DNA of 7,249 nt from Acidobacteriota bacterium (lineage in GTDB: Bacteria; Acidobacteriota; Vicinamibacteria; Vicinamibacterales; CAVVIG01), in contig QHWL01000118.1 in the NCBI GenBank assembly GCA_003222555.1, positions 1 through 7,249 on the forward strand, written 5' to 3'. The position numbers were made by a program, and so were the translations under genes. The notes beneath the pieces were generated by a model. It saw nothing but the letters and a program-made list of their open reading frames with translations. It ran no database searches and was not told where the DNA came from. How positions within the stretch are numbered: position 1 is the stretch's first letter; each line of letters begins with the position of its first letter. Below, piece by piece: positions 1 through 7,249 of this stretch.

Positions 1-1
1 C

Positions 2-382
2 ATGATTTACGGCTTCGCTGTGTACGGAACGGCGCTCGCGAACGAGTTCGGCCGGTATCCCGGCGTCTTCCGTCCCATGGACGAGATCAACACGAAGATA
101 GCCTTCATGATTGTGGGCACGCTCGTGGCGATGTTCGCGGTCGCGTTCATCTACGCGAAGGGGTACGAAGGCGGAAGCGGGATTCAAGAAGGGCTGCGGT
201 TCGGCGCGCTGATTGGCCTCTTCGCGGTGGGCTACATCGCCGTCGGCAACTACGTCGTCATGAACATCGGCCGCCGGCTGGCTGTTTCGATGGCGGTGGC
301 CGGCTTTGTGGAATGGGTTGTCGTCGGCATGGCCCTTGGCGTCATGTACAAGCCGGCCGGGAAGACACCGAGCGGCCGGTAG
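2..382 (+). CDS. Small multi-pass membrane protein, 5' partial, function unknown
   Basis: The frame is open from the first base of the window, so the true start probably lies upstream; the ATG at base 2 falls where an internal residue would be expected. The visible 126 residues are strongly hydrophobic, with about three membrane segments at residues 32-52, 66-88 and 92-114, separated by short Gly-rich or charged loops, and a polar Lys/Arg-containing tail. The opening residues (MIYGFAVYG) look like the end of an earlier membrane helix, which would make a four-helix protein of roughly 140-150 residues. The layout resembles small uncharacterised membrane proteins with an IYG motif at the end of helix 1, but this is a resemblance only, and I assign no function. 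The gene ends 33 nt before the citrate synthase ATG on the same strand, so co-transcription is possible though the two need not be related in function. Confidence 0.72.
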   Translation: MIYGFAVYGTALANEFGRYPGVFRPMDEINTKIAFMIVGTLVAMFAVAFIYAKGYEGGSGIQEGLRFGALIGLFAVGYIAVGNYVVMNIGRRLAVSMAVAGFVEWVVVGMALGVMYKPAGKTPSGR

Positions 383-415
383 GCAGTGCGGGTGTGAGCG
401 CTGTTATGATTGTGG

Positions 416-1558
416 ATGATGATCACGACCGCCAAGCCCAAGTCGGGTCTTGAAGATACCGTCGCCACTTCGTCCGAGATCTGTTTTCTGGACGGGGATC
501 GCGGCGTGCTCGCCTACTGCGGGTACGACATCCACGATCTCGCGCGGCAGGCGACGTTCGAGGAGGTGTGCTACCTGCTGTGGCACCGCCGGCTGCCGAC
601 GCGGGCCGAGCTCGGCGATCTACAGTCCCAGCTGGTCGCCGCGCGTCCACTGCCTGAGCCGGTGCTGCGCCTCATGCGGGCGCTGCCGGCCGGGGACGGC
701 ATGGACGTGCTTCGCACGCTGACGTCAGCGCTCGGTCATTACGATCCTGACGTTGCCGATCAGTCGGCGCAGGCCAATTACCGCAAGGCCGTCCGCCTCA
801 CGGCACAAATTGCCTCCCTCGTCGCGACGATGGGGCGGATGGGCGCGGGCGGGGGACCGATTCAGCCGGATCCGGTCCTCGGTCACGCGGCGAACTTCCT
901 CTACATGTTGACCGGCGAGCGTCCGAGTGGGCTGGCGACGCGTGCGTTGGACGTCGCGCTCGTCCTGCACGCCGATCACGAGCTGAATGCCTCGACATTT
1001 GCGGCGCGCGTGGCGGCGGCGACGCTCACCGACATCCACTCCGCGATCGTGGCCGCGATTTGCACTCTGAAAGGGCCGCTGCACGGCGGCGCGAACGCCG
1101 ACGTGATGAGGCTGCTGCTCGAGATCGGGCCAGGCGCACCGGTGGAGAAGGCCGAGGACGTCGTGCGCGCAAAGCTGGCGCGCAAGGAAAAGATTCCAGG
1201 CTTCGGCCATCGTGTGTATCACACCGAGGATCCACGGGCGACGCATCTGCGGCAGATGTCGCGCGATCTCGGCCAGCGGGCGGGACAGCCGATTTGGTAC
1301 GAGATGTCGCAGCGCATCGAGGCGCTGGTCAAATCGGAGAAGAAGCTGAACCCCAACGTCGATTTTTATTCGGCATCAACCTATTACGCGCTCGGTATCG
1401 CGATTGATCTGTTCACGCCGATTTTCGCGGTCAGTCGGGTGTCGGGCTGGACGGCGCACGTTCTCGAGCAGTACGCGAACAACCGCCTGATTCGGCCACG
1501 CGCCGAATACGTCGGGCCCCAGTACCCGCAGTGCTATGTTCCATTGGATGCGGGCTAA
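416..1558 (+). CDS. Citrate synthase / 2-methylcitrate synthase family enzyme (short type)
   Basis: The enzyme condenses an acyl-CoA (acetyl-CoA, or propionyl-CoA in methylcitrate synthases) with oxaloacetate in the cytoplasm, at the entry to the TCA or methylcitrate cycle. Its length of about 380 residues fits the short bacterial/archaeal type without the N-terminal extension of the E. coli enzyme. Counting from the TTG at 410, the active-site motifs are intact: HADHELNAS at 187-195, GPLHGGAN with His225, PGFGHRVY with His267, NVDFYS with Asp318, and the Arg-rich NRLIRPRAEYVGP end. His225, His267 and Asp318 form the expected catalytic triad. The frame opens with TTG at 410, but ATG at 416 or 419 fits family N-termini better (the conserved part starts at GLEDTVATSS); no good Shine-Dalgarno sequence separates them, and I chose 416. 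No propionate-pathway genes (prpB, prpD) are in view, so a housekeeping gltA/citZ role is the simpler reading, but substrate cannot be fixed from sequence. Confidence 0.95.
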   Translation: MMITTAKPKSGLEDTVATSSEICFLDGDRGVLAYCGYDIHDLARQATFEEVCYLLWHRRLPTRAELGDLQSQLVAARPLPEPVLRLMRALPAGDGMDVLRTLTSALGHYDPDVADQSAQANYRKAVRLTAQIASLVATMGRMGAGGGPIQPDPVLGHAANFLYMLTGERPSGLATRALDVALVLHADHELNASTFAARVAAATLTDIHSAIVAAICTLKGPLHGGANADVMRLLLEIGPGAPVEKAEDVVRAKLARKEKIPGFGHRVYHTEDPRATHLRQMSRDLGQRAGQPIWYEMSQRIEALVKSEKKLNPNVDFYSASTYYALGIAIDLFTPIFAVSRVSGWTAHVLEQYANNRLIRPRAEYVGPQYPQCYVPLDAG

Positions 1559-1586
1559 CCAGGTGCTCGTCAGGCAAACACCTTCT

Positions 1587-1674
1587 TCACGAAGGCACGA
1601 AGCGCCGGCAAGAACACGAAGCGCACTTGTACAAAATCATTTCGTGATCTTCGTGGTTCTTCGTGCCTTCGTGA
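1587..1674. repeat. Intergenic inverted repeat of CACGAAG-type units
   Basis: A 16-bp arm TCACGAAGGCACGAAG (1587-1602) is repeated exactly in inverted form at 1659-1674. Inside it a second, imperfect pair lies at 1610-1621 (AAGAACACGAAG) and 1649-1661. On the right side TTCGTG recurs at 1641, 1650, 1660 and 1668, giving spacings of 8-10 bases. Read on the minus strand in one frame it encodes HEGTKNHEDHE-like residues, a peptide I know from spurious predictions in acidobacterial and planctomycete-type genomes. It begins 28 nt after the citrate synthase stop. The outer arms could form a long stem with a central loop holding the palindrome TTGTACAA (1627-1634). It may be a dispersed intergenic repeat; a role as a terminator or RNA structure is possible but no T-run follows the stem. 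Confidence 0.7.
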
Positions 1675-1719
1675 TAAGCCGTAGATGCGGAACGTGATAT
1701 CGAGCGCACCGCGCTAGCC

Positions 1720-1732
1720 GCCGGGACCCGGC
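1720..1732 (+). other. GC-rich hairpin in the lepA leader
   Basis: GCCGGGACCCGGC is a perfect 6-bp palindrome around one central A, able to form a 5-bp all-GC stem with a 3-nt loop. It ends 13 nt before the lepA ATG, in or just above the place where a Shine-Dalgarno sequence would lie, and no purine-rich site is seen between it and the start. It could affect ribosome access. In a GC-rich genome such a short palindrome can also occur by chance, so any role is inference. Confidence 0.3.
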
Positions 1733-1745
1733 AGCACCAGTTCTG

Positions 1746-3512
<1,767 letters not shown>

Positions 3513-3542
3513 CCCCGTGGGGCCCCCGCGAGCAGGTAAATA

Positions 3543-4244
3543 ATGACCGACTTCAAGAAATCGACCGTCCGCGAGTACTTCGAATCGATCCTTATCGCCG
3601 TCATCCTGGCGCTCTTCATCCGCACGTTCGTTGTGCAGGCCTTCAAGATCCCGACGGGATCGATGGAAAACAACCTCCTCATCGGCGACCACCTGCTCGT
3701 CAACAAGTTCACCTTCGGCCCGACCGGATCGCGCCTCGAACGGACGCTGCTGCCGGTGAAACCGGTCAGACGCGAGGACATCATCGTTTTCAAATACCCC
3801 GAAGAGCCCGACCGCGATTTCATCAAGCGCGTCATCGGATTGCCGGGGGAGACGGTCGAGGTTCGCGAGAAGAAGGTGTACATCAACGGCAAGGCGCTCA
3901 ACGAGCCGTACGCCCACTACCTGGAGCCGGTGGCGACCCCTTCGGAGTTTCACGAGGTGACCTCGGTAGAAATCCGAGACCGGTACGGCCCGGTGACCGT
4001 TCCCCCGGATCACTATTTTGTGATGGGCGACAACCGCGACAACTCTCAGGACAGCCGGTATTGGGGATTTCTGCCGCGCGAGTACATCAAGGGGAAGGCG
4101 CTCATTCTTTACTGGTCGTACGAGGCCGAGCGCGAGGATTACCAGGAAGACGGCGCTGGCGCCACTGTGAAGGGGCTTGCGTCAGTGTTCTTCCATTTCT
4201 TTACGCGGAGCCGCTGGGACCGCATGCTCCGTCAGATTCGCTGA
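3543..4244 (+). CDS. lepB: Signal peptidase I
   Basis: Signal peptidase I removes signal peptides from Sec- and Tat-exported proteins on the outer face of the inner membrane, using a Ser/Lys dyad. In these 233 residues a short cytoplasmic start (1-12) leads into one membrane helix (about 14-32). Box B, KIPTGSMENNL, carries the nucleophile Ser40; box D, RDFIKRVIGLPGE, carries the general base Lys95; box E is GDNRDNSQDSRYWG at 162-175. A beta-domain insertion lies between boxes D and E. The tail after the last family box (about 190-233) is charged and ends with FFHFFTRSRWDRML, an amphipathic stretch of unknown purpose. The ATG at 3543 has a weak Shine-Dalgarno-like AGCAGG about 7 nt upstream. 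A small GCCCC-GT-GGGGC palindrome (3512-3523) overlaps the lepA stop. The stop codon overlaps the next gene's ATG by one base, so translational coupling is likely. Confidence 0.96.
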   Translation: MTDFKKSTVREYFESILIAVILALFIRTFVVQAFKIPTGSMENNLLIGDHLLVNKFTFGPTGSRLERTLLPVKPVRREDIIVFKYPEEPDRDFIKRVIGLPGETVEVREKKVYINGKALNEPYAHYLEPVATPSEFHEVTSVEIRDRYGPVTVPPDHYFVMGDNRDNSQDSRYWGFLPREYIKGKALILYWSYEAEREDYQEDGAGATVKGLASVFFHFFTRSRWDRMLRQIR

Positions 4245-4609
4245 TGTTTCGGCTGCTCGTCAAACTTGCGATCGCCGGGCTCATCGCCAACGCCTCGTGG
4301 CGCATGGGATCGGCGTACCTGTCGTTCTACCGCTTCAAGGACGCCGTCGCGGAGGCCACTCAGTACAGCAAAGAGAAGTCCGACGATGAGCTGCGGCAGC
4401 GGATTCTCGAGATCGCGTCCCATTACGACGTGCCGCTGGCCGACGACGACGTGACCGTCCGGCATCAGGACGATCACACTTTGGTCGATGGGTCGTACAA
4501 GCAGCTCATAGACTTGGTGCCCGGGTATCGATATCCGTGGCTGTTCACGTTCAGCATCGACACCTTCACGATCGTTCCGCAAAGGATCGACACGCGCGAT
4601 CCGAAGTGA
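4244..4609 (+). CDS. Membrane-anchored small protein downstream of lepB, DUF4845-like candidate
   Basis: The start is the ATG inside the lepB stop (TGATG, one-base overlap); the same frame stays open far upstream, but that part only shadows lepA and lepB. The 121-residue product has one hydrophobic N-terminal segment (about 3-27), then a helical charged stretch (KDAVAEATQYSKEKSDDELR), then a beta-rich part: YDVPLADDDVTVRHQDDH, a SYKQLIDLVPGYRYPW stretch and FTFSIDTFTIVPQ. This order (membrane helix, short helices with a P-x-x-x-x-D-(I/V)-T-V strand, then a tyrosine-containing strand and a final strand) resembles DUF4845 proteins, which in Pseudomonas-type genomes sit directly after lepA-lepB and before rnc. 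The match rests on layout and gene order, not a measured alignment. Function is unknown; a link to the signal peptidase or the secretion machinery is a guess from coupling. It is followed by the convergent gap and no rnc is present. Confidence 0.85.
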   Translation: MFRLLVKLAIAGLIANASWRMGSAYLSFYRFKDAVAEATQYSKEKSDDELRQRILEIASHYDVPLADDDVTVRHQDDHTLVDGSYKQLIDLVPGYRYPWLFTFSIDTFTIVPQRIDTRDPK

Positions 4610-4627
4610 CGTGAAACGCTGAGAACT

Positions 4628-4654
4628 CTCGGCGTGCTCTGCGCGCTCTGCGGT
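4628..4654. repeat. Short 9-bp-period intergenic repeat (CTCTGCGCG-type)
   Basis: Three consecutive 9-base units, CTCGGCGTG, CTCTGCGCG and CTCTGCGGT, lie 18 nt after the stop of the post-lepB gene, in the gap where the two operons meet. On the minus strand they encode an AERAEHAE-like peptide, another pattern I know from spurious predictions in environmental genomes. No inverted partner is seen nearby, so this looks like half of an element or a decayed one. The rest of the 4610-4688 gap holds only a small ACAGCTGT palindrome (4665-4672) and no hairpin with a T-run. Confidence 0.5.
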
Positions 4655-4688
4655 AAAACGACTCACAGCTGTTTCCCGCGCCACGCCT

Positions 4689-4940
4689 TTACGTACCATT
4701 GGCGGCTTTCACGACCTGCCGTACCGTCTCGGCTGTCACTCCGGCCAGCGCGATGCGTTTTCTTCGTCCACGTTCTCCGCTCACGATGCGCACGGCACGG
4801 CGAGGAAGGCGGAGAAGGGCGGCGAAGTAGTCGACGATCGCCTCGTTGGCAGCGCCTTCGACTGGTGGCGCCGCCAGGCGCACCACGAGGGCATCGTCGC
4901 GCACGCCGCCCAATGCCGTTTTTCTTGCGCGGGGAATCAC
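4689..4940 (-). CDS. DUF167 / YggU family protein
   Basis: This is a small cytoplasmic alpha/beta protein family of unknown biochemical role, often located near yggS, yggT and divIVA genes. Family landmarks are visible: IPRARKTALGG at the start, VVRLAAPPVEGAANEAI (the most conserved stretch, APPVxGxAN) and VRIVSGERGRRKRIAL. The first standard start is GTG at 4940, giving 83 residues, but it cuts off the first beta strand. The frame continues upstream to a stop near 5018, and the codons just above read LIRETAAGVEIDVRV, the expected family N-terminus. No ATG, GTG or TTG lies there; CTG at 4982 or ATT at 4979 are the candidates, preceded by an AAGG about 7-10 nt away. Use of CTG would give 97 residues, close to the 96 of E. 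coli YggU, and would overlap the divIVA stop. It is the last gene of the minus-strand block. Confidence 0.88.
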   Translation of the reverse strand: MIPRARKTALGGVRDDALVVRLAAPPVEGAANEAIVDYFAALLRLPRRAVRIVSGERGRRKRIALAGVTAETVRQVVKAANGT

Positions 4941-4971
4941 GCGGACGTCGATCTCGACGCCGGCCGCCGTT

Positions 4972-5559
4972 TCACGAATCAGGGCTGGCCTTGAAGACGG
5001 CGGCGCCCCTGCGCGTCACGCCAAGCAGCGTCGAGGGGTCGAGGTCGGTAGCGCCCGGCTGGTCGTGCCGCGGCCGGTGAAACAGGATCTTGTCGTCGCG
5101 CTCCCGCGCTTCCTGCTCGTGGACGTACTCGAGCGTGTTGCGCAACGTCTGGATCGTCGATTCAATCGACGTCTCGACGTCGCGGCGCTTCAGTTTGAGC
5201 CCGTCGATTTCGCGCTGAATGTCCTCGAGCCGCGCCTGCATCCTTTCCAGGAGCAGGTCGGACCGGCCTTCGGCCTCGCGGATAATCCGTTGGGCTTCGA
5301 GATCGGCGCTGGCCTTGATGTCGTCGGACAGCTTCTGCGCCGTCGTCAGCGTCGCGCGCAGGTTCTTGTCGTGCTCGCGATGCTCTTTGAGCGCCGTTTC
5401 CATGCTTGCGATGTCCTGCTTCAGGCGGTCGGTTTCGCGCAACGCCTGCTCGTAGTCGTCGGCGACGGCGGCGAGAAACGACGTGACCTCGGTCCTGTCG
5501 AAACCGCGGAACGCGGATCGAAATCGCTGCTGTCGTAAATCAAGCGGGCTGACGTTCAT
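4972..5559 (-). CDS. divIVA: DivIVA-domain coiled-coil protein
   Basis: DivIVA-type proteins bind negatively curved membrane at poles and septa and recruit division or cell-wall growth factors. I chose the ATG at 5559 (195 residues) over a start 81 nt further upstream because it has a strong Shine-Dalgarno sequence, GAGGGG, seven bases before it, and because the domain begins at once: MNVSPLDLRQQRFRSAFRGF. Phe17-Arg18 fall at exactly the positions of the membrane-inserting Phe17 and Arg18 of Bacillus DivIVA, followed by GF(D)RTEVTSFL in place of GYDEDEVNEFL. Residues 30-150 are a long Glu/Lys/Arg-rich coiled coil (heptad-like LKEHREHDKNLRATL, LLLERMQARLEDIQREIDGL). The last 45 residues are polar and probably disordered. 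It sits 43 nt after yggS. The symbol denotes the family; the partner proteins here are unknown. Confidence 0.9.
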   Translation of the reverse strand: MNVSPLDLRQQRFRSAFRGFDRTEVTSFLAAVADDYEQALRETDRLKQDIASMETALKEHREHDKNLRATLTTAQKLSDDIKASADLEAQRIIREAEGRSDLLLERMQARLEDIQREIDGLKLKRRDVETSIESTIQTLRNTLEYVHEQEARERDDKILFHRPRHDQPGATDLDPSTLLGVTRRGAAVFKASPDS

Positions 5560-5565
5560 CGTGTT

Positions 5566-5571
5566 TCCCCT
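5566..5571 (-). promoter_or_regulatory. Strong Shine-Dalgarno site for divIVA
   Basis: GAGGGG on the minus strand lies seven bases before the ATG at 5559. It is the best ribosome-binding site in the window and is the main reason for choosing that start over the longer open frame, which has no comparable site. Confidence 0.7.
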
Positions 5572-5602
5572 CAGGGATACGCCCCGGATCGTGAGCGCCG
5601 GA

Positions 5603-6310
5603 TCAAACACTGGTCCGGCCCCCGAAGATCGCCGTGCCAACGCGCACCATTGTCGCGCCTTCCTCGACGGCCACTTCGAAATCGTGGCTCATGCCCATGG
5701 ACAACTCGCTCAGCATCGAGGCCTCGACTCCGCGTGCCAGCAGCTGTTGCCGAACCGCTCCCAGCGCGCGGAAGTAACCCCGTGCCTCATCGGGACTCCC
5801 CACTACGGGCGGCAGCAGCATCAACCCTACGACCCGGGCGGCGCGGCAGGCGGGTGCCAGGTCGAACACCGCCCCGAGCGCTTCTTCCCGCACGCCGTGT
5901 TTGGTCGGTTCTCCGGCCAGATCCACTTGGACGAGCAGCTCGGGCCTTCGCCCCGTCCCGAGCGCCGCGGCGTCGAGAGCGCTCACGAGTGCTGCATCGT
6001 CGACCGAGTGGATCGCATCGAAATGGGCGCCGGCCTTGCGTGCCTTGTTCGACTGCAGATGGCCGACGAGATGCCACCTAATCAGAAGATCGGCCGTTCC
6101 GGCCATTTTCTGTAGGGCCTCTTGTACTTTGTTTTCGCCGAAGTCGAGCTGACCGGCGTCGGCGGCCGCCCGGATATGATCGACGTCGAATGTCTTGGAA
6201 ACGGCGATGAGCCGGATGGAGGCGGGGTCGCGCCGGGCCCGGCTGGCGGCCCGAGCGATGCGTTCGCGGACCTCAGCCAGCCGGGACCGAATCGCGGCGG
6301 GATCGATCAC
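5603..6310 (-). CDS. yggS: YggS/YlmE family pyridoxal phosphate homeostasis protein
   Basis: YggS-family proteins (PLPBP) bind PLP in the cytoplasm without known enzyme activity and keep free vitamin B6 and amino-acid pools in balance. The 235-residue length is typical. Motifs in order: IRLIAVSKTF with the PLP-binding Lys39, LDFGENKVQEA (55-65), WHLVGHLQSNKA (79-90) with the family H-x-(I/V)-G-x-(L/I)-Q-x-N-K pattern, GLMLLPP (162-168), and the phosphate-binding end LSMGMSHDF (203-211) with VRVGTAIFGGR (222-232). The start is a GTG at 6310 that shares its G with the TAG stop of the upstream TPR gene, and GAAGAA just before it could serve as a Shine-Dalgarno sequence, so translational coupling is likely. 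In Gram-positives the same gene (ylmE) lies near sepF, ylmG, ylmH and divIVA; here divIVA follows directly, with no ylmG/yggT between them. Confidence 0.95.
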   Translation of the reverse strand: MIDPAAIRSRLAEVRERIARAASRARRDPASIRLIAVSKTFDVDHIRAAADAGQLDFGENKVQEALQKMAGTADLLIRWHLVGHLQSNKARKAGAHFDAIHSVDDAALVSALDAAALGTGRRPELLVQVDLAGEPTKHGVREEALGAVFDLAPACRAARVVGLMLLPPVVGSPDEARGYFRALGAVRQQLLARGVEASMLSELSMGMSHDFEVAVEEGATMVRVGTAIFGGRTSV

Positions 6311-7249
6311 TATTTCTTCAGTTGGGCCACCAGCGCCTTGGCTTGCGCAGCGTTCGGACCGTCCGGCGCGAGCTTGGTGTAGGTTTCGAATTCACCCGCC
6401 GCTCCGGCCAGGTTACCTTCGTTGACGAGCACCATCCCCAGCTGGTAGTGCGACTCGGCGTGACTCGGATTGGCTGCAATCGCCGATTCGAACGCTTTCT
6501 TCGCGTCGGCGATCTTGCCTGCGTTCCACGCGATGACGCCCTGATTGTAGAAGATGTCGGGGTTGCCGCCAGTCGCCGCGCCTCCACCCGAAAGCTCCGA
6601 CGCCTTGGCGCTCGCCGCCTGCGCCTGATCGAACTTGTGCTGGGCGTTGTAGATGCTGGCCAGGCCGGAGTAGGCTTCGGCATAGTCGGCCTTGATCTCG
6701 ATCCCTTTCTTGTACGACGCTTCGGCCTTGTCGTAATCCTTCTTCTGCACGTACGCGGCGCCCAACGCGCTGTAACAGCCGAAGCAGCTCTGGTTCAACG
6801 CGATTGCCTGATTGAAAGCGACGATGGCTTCGTCGGGCTTACCCGCCGCGCTCGCCGCCATCCCTGCGTCCACCGCCTTCATCACCTCGGCGTTTTTCGC
6901 CGCCGCCTGCTTGGCATCGAGGACCGAGCCGCCAGGGGTGATCACGAGGGTCACTTCGGCAGGCTGGCCGCCGCGCACTCGCGCCAGCGTCATCCCAGCC
7001 ATCTTGTCTTTCTCGGCGATCACCTTGTATTCGCCGGATGCGAGCCCGATCTGAATGAACTCACCCTTGTTATCCGTCTTCATATCGAATTTCCGACTCA
7101 CGTTGCCTTGAAACTCGATTGTGACCTGGGCGCCTGCGACCGGCTGGCCCTTGTCATCCTTGACGGTACCTTTGATGCGTCCCTGTGCGGCCGCAGGGAG
7201 CGCGATTGCCAGCGTTGCCAAGAGCGTGCATGCAAACAGCCCGACGTGT
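6310..7249 (-). CDS. Exported protein with carboxypeptidase-regulatory-like domain and TPR repeats, 5' partial
   Basis: The frame is open to the window edge. The first start-like codon is a TTG at 7221, but the codons above it read HVGLFACTLLATLAIALPAAAQG, clearly the core and AAA-Q-type cleavage end of a Sec signal peptide, so the real start lies beyond the window. Counting from the TTG, residues 15-97 form a beta-rich domain (GRIKGTVKDDKGQPVAGAQVTI, GEYKVIAEKD) like the carboxypeptidase-D regulatory fold often used as a surface domain. Residues 111-290 hold about five TPR units (examples AYVQKKDYDKAEASYKKGIE and GVIAWNAGKIADAKKAFESAI), with a Gly/Ala-rich break at 211-220. A CFGC pair (Cys146, Cys149) sits between the first two TPRs and could form a disulphide or bind metal. 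It is probably a periplasmic or surface scaffold; partners are unknown. Its stop overlaps yggS by one base. Confidence 0.85.
   Translation of the reverse strand, partial: HVGLFACTLLATLAIALPAAAQGRIKGTVKDDKGQPVAGAQVTIEFQGNVSRKFDMKTDNKGEFIQIGLASGEYKVIAEKDKMAGMTLARVRGGQPAEVTLVITPGGSVLDAKQAAAKNAEVMKAVDAGMAASAAGKPDEAIVAFNQAIALNQSCFGCYSALGAAYVQKKDYDKAEASYKKGIEIKADYAEAYSGLASIYNAQHKFDQAQAASAKASELSGGGAATGGNPDIFYNQGVIAWNAGKIADAKKAFESAIAANPSHAESHYQLGMVLVNEGNLAGAAGEFETYTKLAPDGPNAAQAKALVAQLKK

Noticed and set aside
406..453. Short 15-codon frame from ATG 406 overlapping the citrate synthase start
   Set aside because: No ribosome-binding site and no recognisable leader-peptide features such as runs of one amino acid. 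It is probably chance.
725..1246. 173-codon minus-strand frame inside citrate synthase
   Set aside because: It is antisense to the conserved catalytic region and has an Arg/His-rich composition without recognisable motifs.
4665..4672. ACAGCTGT palindrome as part of a bidirectional terminator
   Set aside because: Only 4-bp arms with no loop and no T-run in either direction of useful length.
4846..5538. 230-codon plus-strand frame
   Set aside because: It is antisense to DUF167 and divIVA, whose family motifs and ribosome-binding site are clear on the minus strand.
5560..5640. 27-residue N-terminal extension of DivIVA
   Set aside because: It would overlap the yggS end and has no good ribosome-binding site. 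The ATG at 5559 has GAGGGG at ideal spacing and starts the DivIVA domain at once.

Overview
This is a GC-rich bacterial chromosomal window with eight protein-coding genes packed tightly into two opposing transcription blocks. I saw no rRNA, tRNA, CRISPR array, transposase, integrase or phage gene. Gene content, high GC and small periodic repeats in the gaps suggest an Acidobacteriota-like genome, perhaps a soil or metagenome-derived member of a Vicinamibacteria-type lineage. That placement is inference; no marker here is decisive.

Plus strand, left to right: the 3' part of a small multi-pass membrane protein of unknown function (its start lies before the window); a short-type citrate/2-methylcitrate synthase with its full catalytic triad; a 187-nt gap holding an inverted repeat built of CACGAAG-type units; then a run of lepA (elongation factor 4), lepB (signal peptidase I) and a 121-residue single-pass membrane protein. 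The lepA-lepB gap is 30 nt, and the third gene starts inside the lepB stop codon, so the three are very probably one operon. Gene order and protein layout make the third gene a DUF4845-like candidate.

Minus strand, right to left: an exported protein with a carboxypeptidase-regulatory-like domain and TPR repeats (its N-terminus lies beyond the window end); yggS (PLP homeostasis), whose GTG start overlaps the previous stop by one base; a DivIVA-type coiled-coil protein; and a DUF167/YggU protein whose real start probably lies inside the divIVA end. This resembles the yggS/ylmE-divIVA neighbourhood linked to envelope growth and division in many bacteria, without a yggT/ylmG gene between yggS and divIVA.

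The two blocks converge tail to tail at about 4610-4688, where I found no convincing intrinsic terminator, only a second 9-bp-period repeat. Most of the window is housekeeping. The strongest oddity is that LepA appears to lack about 14 normally well-conserved residues at the start of domain II, in frame. I found no clear sign of an undescribed defence or mobile system.
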